Source: Polaribacter vadi (GTDB taxonomy: Bacteria > Bacteroidota > Bacteroidia > Flavobacteriales > Flavobacteriaceae). From it: a DNA stretch of 64,000 bases. The stretch is from NCBI RefSeq assembly GCF_018861005.1, contig NZ_JAHKQL010000002.1, positions 62,001 through 126,000 on the forward strand. The letters run 5' to 3'. Positions 26,315 to 36,804 of this stretch are shown one piece after another (positions within the stretch are counted from its first letter, which is position 1; each line of letters opens with the position of its first letter). A program made the position numbers and the translations under genes. Below the pieces are notes generated by a model, which saw only the letters and a program-made list of their open reading frames with translations, was not told the DNA's origin and ran no database searches.

Positions 26315-27064
26315 TTATTTTACATTTCTGTTGTAAAGCCAAAGTTTTATATACCTAACATATACACCATACGCTTGGGCTTTAGCAAAAATAAAACCTT
26401 GAAAACCGTCCAAAAAACCAAATCTAATTACATAATGAATAACAAATCTTGCAGGAGGTTTAATCAAAAAATGATATAAATTTACTTTCTTACCATTATT
26501 AAAATACTCTTTACCTCTTAACTCCCCATAATGATTCATTTTTGAAATATAATGATCATAATTTTTGTAAGAATAATGTTCAATTTTATTTTTAAAAAAA
26601 CCTAATTGCTCATTAGTCTTTATGGTTTCATGCACAACTCCTTCATATCTACATTCTTTTTTTAAAAACAAACGCACAACCTTGTCACTTTGACAACCAC
26701 CATAATTAATATTTTTACCAGCAAAATAAAAACTTCTTCTCACATAAAAACCAACATAATCTTTTGGATCTATAACAGCTTTTAAAATTTCTTCTTCTAC
26801 TTCTGGAGTAACTCTTTCATCAGCATCTAAAATATAAATCCAAGGATGCTTTGCTTGGTCAATAGCAAAGTTTTTTTGAGAAGAAAAATCATCAAACTTT
26901 CGTTTGATGATTTTTACATTATGTTTTTCAGCTAAAACTACTGTTTTATCTGAGCTATATGAATCAATTACAATAATTTCATCAGCAAAATGTACAGATT
27001 TTATAGCTGCTTCTATATGAATTTCTTCATTTAAAGTAGGAATAATAGCAGTAATCTTAGTCAT
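26315..27064 (-). CDS. Family 2 glycosyltransferase, WaaE/KdtX-like
   Basis: The 249-residue product starts MTKITAIIPTLNEEIHIEAA, has IVIDSYSSDKTV and WIYILDADERVTPEVEEEI, and then GCQSDKVVRLFLKKECRYEGVVHE. This pattern is typical of LPS core beta-1,4-glucosyltransferase-like GT2 enzymes of the WaaE group. No membrane helix is clear, apart from an amphipathic C-terminal region. It is probably a cytoplasmic-face enzyme of LPS core synthesis. It is convergent with GT25 (3 bases between stops) and is followed upstream by dapD, 13 bases away, on the same strand. Confidence 0.88.
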   Translation of the reverse strand: MTKITAIIPTLNEEIHIEAAIKSVHFADEIIVIDSYSSDKTVVLAEKHNVKIIKRKFDDFSSQKNFAIDQAKHPWIYILDADERVTPEVEEEILKAVIDPKDYVGFYVRRSFYFAGKNINYGGCQSDKVVRLFLKKECRYEGVVHETIKTNEQLGFFKNKIEHYSYKNYDHYISKMNHYGELRGKEYFNNGKKVNLYHFLIKPPARFVIHYVIRFGFLDGFQGFIFAKAQAYGVYVRYIKLWLYNRNVK

Positions 27065-27077
27065 AGAATTTTAATCT

Positions 27078-27893
27078 TTAAACAGCAACATCATACTCAC
27101 GTAGAGCATCATTTAAAGAGGTTTTTTTATTGGTACTTTCTTTTCTTTTTCCAATTATTAAGGCACAAGGTACATTATATTCTCCTGCAGCAAATTTTTT
27201 GGTATAACTACCAGGAATTACAACAGATCTTGCAGGTACAACACCTTTTGTTTCAACTGGTTCATCACCAGTAACATCTATAATTTTAGTACTCATTGTT
27301 AACACAACATTAGCACCTAAAACAGCTTCTTTTTCTACTCTAACACCTTCTACAACAATGCATCTAGAACCAATAAAAGCGCCATCTTCTATAATTACAG
27401 GTGCAGCTTGTAATGGCTCTAAAACACCACCAATACCAACACCACCAGATAAATGTACATTTTTACCAATTTGCGCACAAGAACCCACTGTAGCCCAAGT
27501 ATCAACCATAGTACCTTCATCTACATACGCACCAATATTTACATAACTAGGCATTAAAATTGTACCTGGAGAAATGTAAGCTCCATGTCTTGCAACTGCA
27601 TTTGGCACTACTCTAATGCCTCTTTCTGCAAAGTTTTTCTTTAATGGAATTTTATCATGATATTCGAAAATACCAGCTTCTAAAGTTTCCATTTTTTGAA
27701 TAGGGAAATATAAAACTACTGCTTTTTTCACCCATTCATTTACTTGCCATCCACCTTCTATTGGTTCAGCAACTCTTAATTCTCCTTTATCTAATAAATC
27801 AACAACTTTTCTTATTGTATTAATCGTGTTTTCTTCTTTTAATAAATCACGGTTTTCCCAAGCTGTTTCTATAATTTTTCTAATATTTTCCAT
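27078..27893 (-). CDS. dapD: 2,3,4,5-tetrahydropyridine-2,6-dicarboxylate N-succinyltransferase
   Basis: DapD carries out the succinylation step of the diaminopimelate/lysine pathway; dapA of the same pathway is at 54381. The 271-residue protein has the N-terminal helical domain and then a left-handed beta-helix of hexapeptide repeats (about residues 105-235, e.g. GTILMPSYVNIGAYVDEG and GVGIGGVLEPLQAAPVIIED). Length and the conserved block VDTWATVGSCAQIG fit the family. It is divergent from ruvX. Confidence 0.96.
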   Translation of the reverse strand: MENIRKIIETAWENRDLLKEENTINTIRKVVDLLDKGELRVAEPIEGGWQVNEWVKKAVVLYFPIQKMETLEAGIFEYHDKIPLKKNFAERGIRVVPNAVARHGAYISPGTILMPSYVNIGAYVDEGTMVDTWATVGSCAQIGKNVHLSGGVGIGGVLEPLQAAPVIIEDGAFIGSRCIVVEGVRVEKEAVLGANVVLTMSTKIIDVTGDEPVETKGVVPARSVVIPGSYTKKFAAGEYNVPCALIIGKRKESTNKKTSLNDALREYDVAV

Positions 27894-28055
27894 CTTAATA
27901 AATTAATTTTAGCAAATATAATTTGATTGCTAAAAAACTAAGCGAATATACGTTTTTTAAACAGATATAATTGGTTTGTTTAAAATACAAAACTCACTTT
28001 ATTTTAACTTATTGATTTTATTTGCATTAATCTATATTATTAAAAGTTTAAACTT

Positions 28056-28063
28056 TATTTTTG
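28056..28063 (+). promoter_or_regulatory. -7 box deciding the ruvX start
   Basis: TATTTTTG at 28056-28063 fits TAnnTTTG. A transcript starting near 28070 cannot include the ATG at 27976, so translation should begin at the TTG at 28081. I see no convincing -33 element at the right distance. Confidence 0.5.
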
Positions 28064-28080
28064 CAAAAAAAGTATATAAT

Positions 28081-28491
28081 TTGGGAAGAATTTTAGCCAT
28101 CGATTATGGAAAAGTAAGAATAGGAATTGCAGTTACAGATCAATTACAAATCATTGCATCTGGTTTAACTACTGTAAATACATCTGAGGTTTTTACTTTT
28201 TTAAAAGACTATATATCAAAAGAAAAAGTAGATCTTTTTTTAGTAGGCAAACCCAAACAAATGAATAATTCTGATAGCGAAAGTGAAGTTTTAATACTTC
28301 CTTTTATAGAGAAATTATCTAAGGAAATCCCTAAAATTCCTATAAAAAGAGTTGATGAACGTTTTACTTCTAAAATGGCCTTTCAAACAATGATTGATGG
28401 TGGTTTAAAGAAAAAGCAACGTAAAAACAAAGCTCTGGTTGATGAAATAAGCGCAACAATTATATTACAATCGTACTTATACAATCAATAA
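28081..28491 (+). CDS. ruvX: Putative pre-16S rRNA nuclease / Holliday junction resolvase-like RuvX (YqgF), TTG start
   Basis: RuvX/YqgF is an RNase-H-fold nuclease that acts in 16S rRNA 5' end processing and has been proposed as a Holliday junction resolvase. From the TTG at 28081 the product is 136 residues and opens (M)GRILAIDYGKVRIGIAVTD, exactly the family N-terminus. RVDERFTSKMA and LVDEISATIILQSYL are present further on. A longer frame to an ATG at 27976 would add 35 hydrophobic residues that the family lacks and that overlap the promoter. It leads the co-directional set ruvX-def-DUF5606-mazG. Confidence 0.92.
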   Translation: MGRILAIDYGKVRIGIAVTDQLQIIASGLTTVNTSEVFTFLKDYISKEKVDLFLVGKPKQMNNSDSESEVLILPFIEKLSKEIPKIPIKRVDERFTSKMAFQTMIDGGLKKKQRKNKALVDEISATIILQSYLYNQ

Positions 28492-28519
28492 TTATTAAGA
28501 TGAATTTATGAATGTAAAA

Positions 28520-28552
28520 TTTGGGATTACGAATTTCTAAATTGTACTTTTG
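28520..28552 (+). promoter_or_regulatory. Promoter of def
   Basis: TTTG at 28520-28523, 21 bases, then TACTTTTG at 28545-28552 matches the Bacteroidota consensus. The start point would be near 28559, 14 bases before the def ATG. Confidence 0.72.
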
Positions 28553-28572
28553 CAAACTATAAAAAACACAAA

Positions 28573-29163
28573 ATGATTTTACCAATTGTAGCTTATGGAG
28601 ACCCAGTTCTTCGTAAAGAATGCACAGAAATAACTGCTGATTATCCTAATTTAAAGGAATTAATTAGCAATATGAAAGAGACAATGTATAATGCTTCTGG
28701 TGTTGGTTTAGCTGCACCCCAAATTGGCAAAGCCATTCGTTTATTTATTATTGATGCTTCTCCTTTTGCTGAAGACGAAGATTTAAGTGATGAAGATAGA
28801 GCTGTTTTAAAAACCTTTAATAAGGTATTTATAAACGCTCAAATTTTAGAAGAAGAAGGTGATGAATGGGCTTTTAATGAAGGTTGTTTAAGTATACCAG
28901 ACGTTCGTCAAGATGTTTATAGACAACCTAAAGTTACTATAGAATATCAAGATGAAGACTTTAAAAAACATACAGAAGTTTTAGACGGATTAGCTGCAAG
29001 AGTTTTTCAGCACGAATACGATCATATAGAAGGTGTTTTATTCACAGACAAGTTATCATCACTTAAAAAAAGATTGATAAAAAAGAAATTAGAAAATATT
29101 TCTAAAGGGAAAATAAATGCAGATTACAGAATGCGTTTCCCAAATTTAAAAAAAGGTAAATAG
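28573..29163 (+). CDS. def: Peptide deformylase
   Basis: Def removes the formyl group from nascent N-formylmethionine. The 196-residue product has the three metal-site motifs: GVGLAAPQIG (motif 1), EGCLSIP (motif 2, with the cysteine ligand) and FQHEYDHIEG (motif 3, HExxH). Length is usual for the Bacteroidota type, which carries an acidic insertion (EDEDLSDEDRAV) between motifs 1 and 2. It has its own promoter and lies 28 bases before the DUF5606 gene. Confidence 0.97.
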   Translation: MILPIVAYGDPVLRKECTEITADYPNLKELISNMKETMYNASGVGLAAPQIGKAIRLFIIDASPFAEDEDLSDEDRAVLKTFNKVFINAQILEEEGDEWAFNEGCLSIPDVRQDVYRQPKVTIEYQDEDFKKHTEVLDGLAARVFQHEYDHIEGVLFTDKLSSLKKRLIKKKLENISKGKINADYRMRFPNLKKGK

Positions 29164-29191
29164 TCTTAAAACAAAGACAAAAAATATACAA

Positions 29192-29608
29192 ATGGAGTTT
29201 AGTAAAATTATATCAGTTACTGGTAAACCAGGATTATTTCAAGTAATATCTCAATCTAAAAATGCAATTATTGCAGAAAACTTAACAGACAATAAACGTT
29301 TGGCAATAAACGCTACACAAAACGTAAGTTTGTTAGAAAATATTGCAATTTACACTTACGAAGAAGATATGCCATTGTTAGATGTTTTTAAAGCGATATC
29401 AGAAAAAACAGAAGGTAAAAAAGCAATATCTCACAAAGAAAGTGGCAACAAATTATCAGCATTTTTTGCTGAAGTTTTACCAAATTACGATGATGAAAGA
29501 GTGTACACTTCTAACATTAAAAAAGTAATTCAGTGGTTTAATTTATTAATAGACGCTGGTTTTGATTTTTCTAAAACAGAAGAAACTGCTTCTAACGAAG
29601 AAGAATAA
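29192..29608 (+). CDS. DUF5606 domain protein
   Basis: The 138-residue product begins MEFSKIISVTGKPGLFQVIS and contains an SH3-like first half and a helical second half. It matches DUF5606, a family conserved in Flavobacteriia and, to my knowledge, usually encoded between def and mazG as it is here. The function is unknown. No signal peptide or membrane helix is present, so it is cytoplasmic. It lies 28 bases after def. A 26-base perfect palindrome begins at the last base of its stop codon (29608-29633). Confidence 0.85.
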   Translation: MEFSKIISVTGKPGLFQVISQSKNAIIAENLTDNKRLAINATQNVSLLENIAIYTYEEDMPLLDVFKAISEKTEGKKAISHKESGNKLSAFFAEVLPNYDDERVYTSNIKKVIQWFNLLIDAGFDFSKTEETASNEEE

Positions 29609-29633
29609 ATCTATTTTAATATTAAAATAGATT
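29608..29633 (+). terminator. Perfect palindrome after DUF5606
   Basis: AATCTATTTTAAT (29608-29620) is followed directly by its reverse complement (29621-29633). It may act as a weak terminator or mRNA 3' end, but the T-rich stretch after it (CGCTTTAGTATTTTT) is imperfect and mazG follows 53 bases later. Confidence 0.45.
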
Positions 29634-29686
29634 CGCTTTAGTATTTTTACTGCTTATGCTTTGCAAATTGGCAACTTTATAAAACT

Positions 29687-30466
29687 ATGAATTCTAGAAA
29701 AGAACAACTTGCTGCATTTAATCGTCTGTTAGATATTATGGACGAGCTTCGTGAAAAATGTCCTTGGGATAAAAAACAAACTTTAGAAAGTTTACGTCAT
29801 TTAACCATAGAAGAAACTTACGAATTAGCAGATGCTATTCTTGATAATGACTTGCCTGAAATAAAAAAAGAATTAGGTGATGTTCTATTACACATTGTTT
29901 TTTACGCCAAAATTGGTAGCGAAAAAAAAGCTTTTGATATTGCTGACGTTGCCAATGCAATTTCTGATAAATTAATAGACAGACATCCTCATATTTATGG
30001 GGATGTAAAAGTTGACAATGAAGAAGATGTTAAACGAAATTGGGAGCAACTAAAATTAAAAGAAGGAAATAATTCTGTTTTAGAAGGTGTTCCCAAAAGT
30101 TTACCTGCAGTTGTAAAAGCCAATAGAATTCAAGATAAAGTTGCTGGAGTTGGTTTTGATTGGGAAAAACCTGAGCAAGTTTGGGAAAAAGTTCAAGAAG
30201 AACTTACAGAATTAAATGACGAGATTAAAGCTGGGCACAAAGAAAACATCGAAAAAGAATTTGGAGATGTTTTATTTTCTATGATTAATTACGCTCGTTT
30301 TATTGATGTAAATCCTGAAAATGCATTAGAAAAAACAAATAAAAAGTTTATTAATCGTTTTCAATACTTAGAAAAAGCAGCCAAAAAAGACGGCAAAAAT
30401 CTTTCTGATATGTCTTTAAGTGAAATGGATGTATATTGGAATGAAAGTAAAAAGTATTTTTCTTAA
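29687..30466 (+). CDS. mazG: Nucleoside triphosphate pyrophosphohydrolase MazG
   Basis: MazG hydrolyses (d)NTPs to NMPs and pyrophosphate, and so cleans the nucleotide pool. The 259-residue tandem-domain product has LREKCPWDKKQTLESLRHLTIEE in the first domain, with EExxE-type metal ligands and ELGDVLLHIVFYAKIG. The pattern repeats in the second domain (VQEELTELNDEI and EFGDVLFSMINYARF). Both halves keep the acidic metal-binding residues. It is last in the ruvX-def-DUF5606-mazG series and convergent with the FAD oxidoreductase. Confidence 0.96.
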   Translation: MNSRKEQLAAFNRLLDIMDELREKCPWDKKQTLESLRHLTIEETYELADAILDNDLPEIKKELGDVLLHIVFYAKIGSEKKAFDIADVANAISDKLIDRHPHIYGDVKVDNEEDVKRNWEQLKLKEGNNSVLEGVPKSLPAVVKANRIQDKVAGVGFDWEKPEQVWEKVQEELTELNDEIKAGHKENIEKEFGDVLFSMINYARFIDVNPENALEKTNKKFINRFQYLEKAAKKDGKNLSDMSLSEMDVYWNESKKYFS

Positions 30467-30469
30467 AAT

Positions 30470-31579
30470 CTACACTTCATTTTCTAAACCATACTCGCCA
30501 GATAAAGATCTAACACATCTTTCATCACTAATAAATTTAGAAATAAATAAAGTATAATCCATTAACAAATTGTTTTGAGAATATTTAACAAAACGATTTT
30601 GTGCTCTTTTAGAACGTTGGTAATTTAACAGGAATCTATTTTTCCAAGCTGTTTCGTAATCTTTTAAAATATCAATATTATTTTCTTCTAAAGCTTTATT
30701 TATGGCTTTACTAGCCATAATTGTAGCTTCGAAAATAAACTTATAACCTTCGCCTACAATTGGGTTTACTTGTGAAACACAATCTCCAACACATACCAAA
30801 TTATTAATAACAAATTTATCTAAAACTGGTGTTATTGGTATGCTACCACCTTCAACCAAATCATTATCTTTTTCTACTAATTTTTTAATTTTTGGGAATT
30901 CTAAAATTTTATGTAAACGGTTTTTTAAATCTTTCACAATCTCATCATCAAAAGAGCCAAAACCAATAATTGCTCTTTTATTTTTTAAAGGGAAAATCCA
31001 ACCATAACCTCCTTGATACTCTTTACCCATTAATAAATGCAAATCAGTTTTGTTGCCTTTATACGCAACATTATATTCAACACCTGTAGCTAGCTCAGTT
31101 TTTTTAGCTATTAACCCAACTTTTTTACTAATAATTCCATTTGTACCAGAAGCATCAACAAAAATAGTTCCTAAATACTCATTTTTATTTTTATCAACTA
31201 CAGACAAAAAATTACAATTATCATCTTTATTAATGTTCTTAATATTTACTCCTGTTAAAAAGGTTACGTAATTTTCATCTACACTACTTATTATTTCTTT
31301 GTGTACTTTTTTCTTATCTAAGACGTATAAATCTGTTTTAAGTTTTCTGGTAACGTTTTTAGAATGAAAGCAAATAGTCTTAATATCTTGAGCAACAACA
31401 TCTTTAGAAAGTTCAAATTTTTCTAAATTGATAAAACTACCAAGTGTGTTAAAAGAGAATTCTAAAAGATTTTTTTTACGATCTAAGACTAAAGTTTTCT
31501 TTTTTAGTTTACCTAATTCTCTTGCTAAAAGGATACCTGCAGTACCAGCACCAACTATAACAACATCAAACTTTTTCAT
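30470..31579 (-). CDS. FAD-dependent oxidoreductase, geranylgeranyl-reductase-like
   Basis: The 369-residue product has an N-terminal Rossmann FAD-binding motif VGAGTAGILLARELGK, a middle FVDASGTNG block, and the GD motif VCVGDCVSQVNPIVGEGY near residue 270. These features fit the geranylgeranyl reductase / lycopene-cyclase-like branch of FAD monooxygenase-fold proteins. The substrate is unknown; isoprenoid reduction is the family-level guess. A single internal region rich in Lys and Asn lacks family similarity. It is monocistronic, convergent with mazG with three bases between stop codons. Confidence 0.78.
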   Translation of the reverse strand: MKKFDVVIVGAGTAGILLARELGKLKKKTLVLDRKKNLLEFSFNTLGSFINLEKFELSKDVVAQDIKTICFHSKNVTRKLKTDLYVLDKKKVHKEIISSVDENYVTFLTGVNIKNINKDDNCNFLSVVDKNKNEYLGTIFVDASGTNGIISKKVGLIAKKTELATGVEYNVAYKGNKTDLHLLMGKEYQGGYGWIFPLKNKRAIIGFGSFDDEIVKDLKNRLHKILEFPKIKKLVEKDNDLVEGGSIPITPVLDKFVINNLVCVGDCVSQVNPIVGEGYKFIFEATIMASKAINKALEENNIDILKDYETAWKNRFLLNYQRSKRAQNRFVKYSQNNLLMDYTLFISKFISDERCVRSLSGEYGLENEV

Positions 31580-31704
31580 TATTTTATTTTATGATTGCAA
31601 ATTAGTTTTATTTTTATTAGTCTCAAAAAAATGAGTTCAATTTTAATTAATTGTAAGTTAATTTTTTATTTATTAGCTAAATAAAACTTAGTATTTATCC
31701 AAAT

Positions 31705-31739
31705 AAAAAAGCATCCAAATTAAATTTGGATGCTTTTTT
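31705..31739. terminator. Bidirectional terminator downstream of carB
   Basis: GCATCCAAAT (31711-31720) and ATTTGGATGC (31724-31733) form a perfect 10-bp stem, flanked by A6 and T6 that extend it. The T-run is present on both strands. It lies 22 bases after the carB stop. Confidence 0.88.
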
Positions 31740-31761
31740 AAAATATCAAAAATAGAAAACT

Positions 31762-34617
31762 CTATTTATTCAAATACATTTTACGTCTTGAATATAAATC
31801 GTAAAAGTCATCATCTTTTAAACTATCAATAAATAAAATACTTTCTCCAGTCGATTTCATTTCTGGACCTAGTTTTTTATTTACATTCGGAAACTTATTG
31901 AAAGAAAAAACTGGTTGCTTAATAGCATAACCTTCTAATTGAGGGTTAAAACTAAAGTCTGTAACTTTATTATGACCTAACATTACTTTTGTAGCGTAAT
32001 TTACATAAGGCTCTTTGTAGGCTTTTGCAATAAAAGGCACAGTTCTAGAAGCTCTTGGGTTTGCTTCAATAATATAAACAATATCATCTTTAATAGCAAA
32101 CTGAATATTAATTAAACCTACAGTTTTTAATTCAGTTGCAATTGTATTGGTATGATCTATAATTTGTTGCATTACCAAATCTCCTAAATTAAAGGCTGGT
32201 AAAGTTGCATTAGAATCTCCTGAATGAATTCCACAAGGTTCTATATGCTCCATAATACCAATAATGTACACATTACCATCTGCATCACAAATTGCATCTG
32301 CCTCTGCTTCTATTGCGCCATCTAAATAATGATCTAACAACAATTTATTATTTGGCATTCTACCCAGTAAATCAACTACATGCTCTACTAATTCTTCTTT
32401 GTTGATTACAATTTTCATTCCTTGACCACCTAATACATAAGAAGGTCTTACCAAAATAGGGAAATTTAATTCATCAGCTAAAGTTAAAGCTTCATCTGCA
32501 GTTTCTGCAATTCCGAATTCTGGATAAGGAATTTTATTGTCTTTTAACATAGACGAGAATCTTCCTCTATCTTCAGCAATATCTAAAGCTTCAAAAGAAG
32601 TTCCTATAATTTTAATTCCATATTTAGTTAACTTTTCAGCTAATTTTAAAGCAGTTTGTCCTCCTAACTGAACAATAACTCCTTCTGGTTTTTCATGACG
32701 AATAATGTCATAAATATGTTCCCAAAAAACTGGCTCGAAATATAATTTATCAGCCGTATCAAAATCCGTAGAAACTGTTTCAGGATTACAGTTAATCATA
32801 ATTGTTTCATAACCACATTCTGCAGCAGCTAAAACTCCGTGAACACAACAATAATCAAATTCAATTCCTTGCCCAATTCTGTTTGGTCCAGAACCTAAAA
32901 CTATAATTTTCTTTTTATCTGTAACTATACTTTCGTTAGCAATAGTAATTTCTCCATTAGGAGTTTCAATCTCATTTTCAAAAGTTGAATAATAGTAAGG
33001 AGTTTTTGCTTTAAATTCAGCAGCACAAGTATCTACTAATTTAAAAACACGCTGTACTTTTAATTCGTCTCTTTTGTTATAAACTTCGCTCTCTAAACAA
33101 TCTAGCATATGTGCTATTTGTCTATCTCCATAACCTTTTTGTTTAGCTTCTAATAATAAATCTCTATTAATAGTATCTATAGAATATTTAGAGATTTCTT
33201 TCTGTAATTGAAACAACTCTTCATATTGCTTTAGATACCACATATCAATTTTTGTGATAGCATATATTTTTGATAATGGAATTCCCATTGCAATTGCATC
33301 ATAGATTGCAAAAACACGGTCCCAACTTGCATTGGTTAATTTATCTATAATTTGATTATAATCTGTATAACCTTTACCATCTGCACCTAATCCGTTTCTT
33401 TTAATTTCTAAAGATTGAGTTGCTTTGTGCAGTGCCTCTTGAAAAGAACGACCAATACCCATTACTTCTCCAACAGCTTTCATTTGTAAACCTAAAGTTC
33501 TGTCAGAACCTTCAAATTTATCAAAATTCCAACGAGGTATTTTTACAATTACATAATCTAAAGTAGGCTCAAATAAAGCAGATGTAGATTTTGTAATTCC
33601 GTTTTCTAACTCATCTAATGAATAACCAATAGCTAATTTTGTAGCTACTTTTGCAATTGGATAACCTGTTGCTTTACTAGCTAAAGCTGATGAACGAGAT
33701 ACACGTGGATTAATTTCAATAGCAATAATATCTTCTTTTTCATCAGGAGAAACTGCAAATTGCACATTACAACCACCTTCAAAATCTCCAATAGAACGCA
33801 TCATATGTATAGCCATATCACGCATTTTTTGATAAGTTTTATCAGAAAGTGTCATTGCAGGAGCTACTGTAATAGAATCTCCTGTATGAATACCCATAGG
33901 ATCCATATTTTCTATAGAACAAATAATAACTACGTTATCATTTTTATCTCTCAATAATTCTAATTCGTACTCTTTCCAACCCATCATTGCTTTATCAATC
34001 ATCACCTCATGAATTGGTGATGCTTCTAAACCTCTGCTTAATAATTCGTCGAAATCTTTAGAGTCATAAACAATAGATGCACCTGCACCTCCTAAAGTAT
34101 AAGAAGAACGTATTACTAAAGGAAAACCAAACTCTTGTGCTATTTCTTTACCTTTTAAGAATGATGTTGCAGTTTCTTGAGGTGCCATTGGCACACCAAT
34201 TTTTATCATTAATTCTCGAAACTGCTCTCTATCTTCAGTAACATTAATTGCATCAATATCAACCCCTATTAATTTTACATTAAAATCTTCCCAAATTCCT
34301 TTATCATCTGCCTCAATACATAAATTTAATGCTGTTTGACCACCCATTGTTGGTAAAACTGCATCAATTTGCGGATGCTCTTTTAAAATTTGAATAATTG
34401 ATTTTGTTGTAAGTGGCAACAAATATATATGATCAGCCATAGAAGGGTCTGTCATAATTGTTGCTGGGTTTGAGTTAATTAAGATAGTTTCTATACCATC
34501 TTCTCTTAATGAACGTAAAGATTGTGATCCTGAATAATCGAATTCACAGGCCTGACCAATAACAATTGGGCCTGAACCAATAATTAAAATGGATTTAAGG
34601 TCTTCTCTTTTTGGCAT
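31762..34617 (-). CDS. carB: Carbamoyl-phosphate synthase large subunit, short form
   Basis: CarB makes carbamoyl phosphate for arginine and pyrimidine synthesis from ammonia delivered by CarA, bicarbonate and two ATP. Both ATP-grasp halves are present: the first begins near residue 125 with SSYTLGGAGASI, the second near residue 670 with RPSYVLGGQGMKI. The chain ends at residue 951, shortly after KLGPEMKSTGES. The C-terminal MGS-like allosteric domain (about 120 residues, present in the roughly 1070-residue E. coli enzyme) is missing. I recall this short form as standard in Flavobacteriaceae. CarA is not in the window. A -7 box TATTTTTG lies on the minus strand at 34652-34645. Confidence 0.96.
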   Translation of the reverse strand: MPKREDLKSILIIGSGPIVIGQACEFDYSGSQSLRSLREDGIETILINSNPATIMTDPSMADHIYLLPLTTKSIIQILKEHPQIDAVLPTMGGQTALNLCIEADDKGIWEDFNVKLIGVDIDAINVTEDREQFRELMIKIGVPMAPQETATSFLKGKEIAQEFGFPLVIRSSYTLGGAGASIVYDSKDFDELLSRGLEASPIHEVMIDKAMMGWKEYELELLRDKNDNVVIICSIENMDPMGIHTGDSITVAPAMTLSDKTYQKMRDMAIHMMRSIGDFEGGCNVQFAVSPDEKEDIIAIEINPRVSRSSALASKATGYPIAKVATKLAIGYSLDELENGITKSTSALFEPTLDYVIVKIPRWNFDKFEGSDRTLGLQMKAVGEVMGIGRSFQEALHKATQSLEIKRNGLGADGKGYTDYNQIIDKLTNASWDRVFAIYDAIAMGIPLSKIYAITKIDMWYLKQYEELFQLQKEISKYSIDTINRDLLLEAKQKGYGDRQIAHMLDCLESEVYNKRDELKVQRVFKLVDTCAAEFKAKTPYYYSTFENEIETPNGEITIANESIVTDKKKIIVLGSGPNRIGQGIEFDYCCVHGVLAAAECGYETIMINCNPETVSTDFDTADKLYFEPVFWEHIYDIIRHEKPEGVIVQLGGQTALKLAEKLTKYGIKIIGTSFEALDIAEDRGRFSSMLKDNKIPYPEFGIAETADEALTLADELNFPILVRPSYVLGGQGMKIVINKEELVEHVVDLLGRMPNNKLLLDHYLDGAIEAEADAICDADGNVYIIGIMEHIEPCGIHSGDSNATLPAFNLGDLVMQQIIDHTNTIATELKTVGLINIQFAIKDDIVYIIEANPRASRTVPFIAKAYKEPYVNYATKVMLGHNKVTDFSFNPQLEGYAIKQPVFSFNKFPNVNKKLGPEMKSTGESILFIDSLKDDDFYDLYSRRKMYLNK

Positions 34618-34669
34618 TGTAAGTAATTGTGTTTATTAGTTTTACAAAAATAAGTAGTGCTTGGGTATA

Positions 34670-34702
34670 AAAAAAGGTGTTACTTAAAAAAGTAACACCT
34701 TA
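34670..34702 (-). terminator. Terminator after rpmH
   Basis: An 11-bp perfect stem AGGTGTTACTT (34675-34685) / AAGTAACACCT (34690-34700) is followed on the minus strand by a T-run at 34675-34669. It is 23 bases after the rpmH stop. Confidence 0.88.
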
Positions 34703-34724
34703 TATATTAACAATTGTTAATCAT

Positions 34725-34886
34725 TTATTTTTTATGTCTAGTTTCAGATGAAACAGAAATTTTCTTTCTTCCTTTTGCTCTTCTACGAGCTAATACCTTT
34801 CTACCATTAGCAGAAGCCATTCTCTCCATGAAACCATGTTTGTTTCTTCTCTTTCTCTTTGATGGTTGATACGTTCTTTTCGGCAT
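34725..34886 (-). CDS. rpmH: 50S ribosomal protein L34
   Basis: The 53-residue product starts [19 protein letters not shown] and has the L34 core [19 protein letters not shown], full family length with a short C-terminal tail ending RHKK. It is part of the large ribosomal subunit. It is too short for many gene finders; an overlapping longer reading frame on the same strand (34807-35040) is not a gene. It is not followed here by rnpA, unlike the classical rpmH-rnpA order. It has its own promoter (34959-34989) and terminator (34670-34702), so it is a single-gene transcript. Confidence 0.97.
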   Translation of the reverse strand: MPKRTYQPSKRKRRNKHGFMERMASANGRKVLARRRAKGRKKISVSSETRHKK

Positions 34887-34958
34887 TATATGTATTTTTA
34901 AAAGTCTTCTTTATTATTTTTTTTTGCTTATCAATTTTTATCTTGCTAAAAGCGTGTG

Positions 34959-34989
34959 CAAATATACAACTGTTTTTATTTTTGACAAA
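34959..34989 (-). promoter_or_regulatory. Promoter of rpmH
   Basis: On the minus strand TTTG (34989-34986), 19 bases, then TATATTTG (34966-34959): an excellent match to the Bacteroidota consensus. The leader would be about 65 bases long. Confidence 0.82.
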
Positions 34990-35068
34990 TAGTATTTGAA
35001 AAAAAATTAAAATATTTTTCAGAACTACAAAAATAGGCATTTTTAGAATGTTTTTATCTTTTTTATTG

Positions 35069-36728
<1,660 letters not shown>

Positions 36729-36804
36729 TTTCGGAATACTAATTGAACTACTAATAAGTATATAATTTAAAGCATAAAAATCAACCTAAAATCTGCTTTT
36801 TAAC

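Noticed and set aside
22442..27064. O-antigen or capsule biosynthesis locus
   Set aside because: No flippase, polymerase, chain-length regulator or sugar-nucleotide genes are present in this interval.
34807..35040. Minus-strand 77-residue reading frame
   Set aside because: It overlaps rpmH in another phase and crosses the rpmH promoter; L34 is unambiguous.
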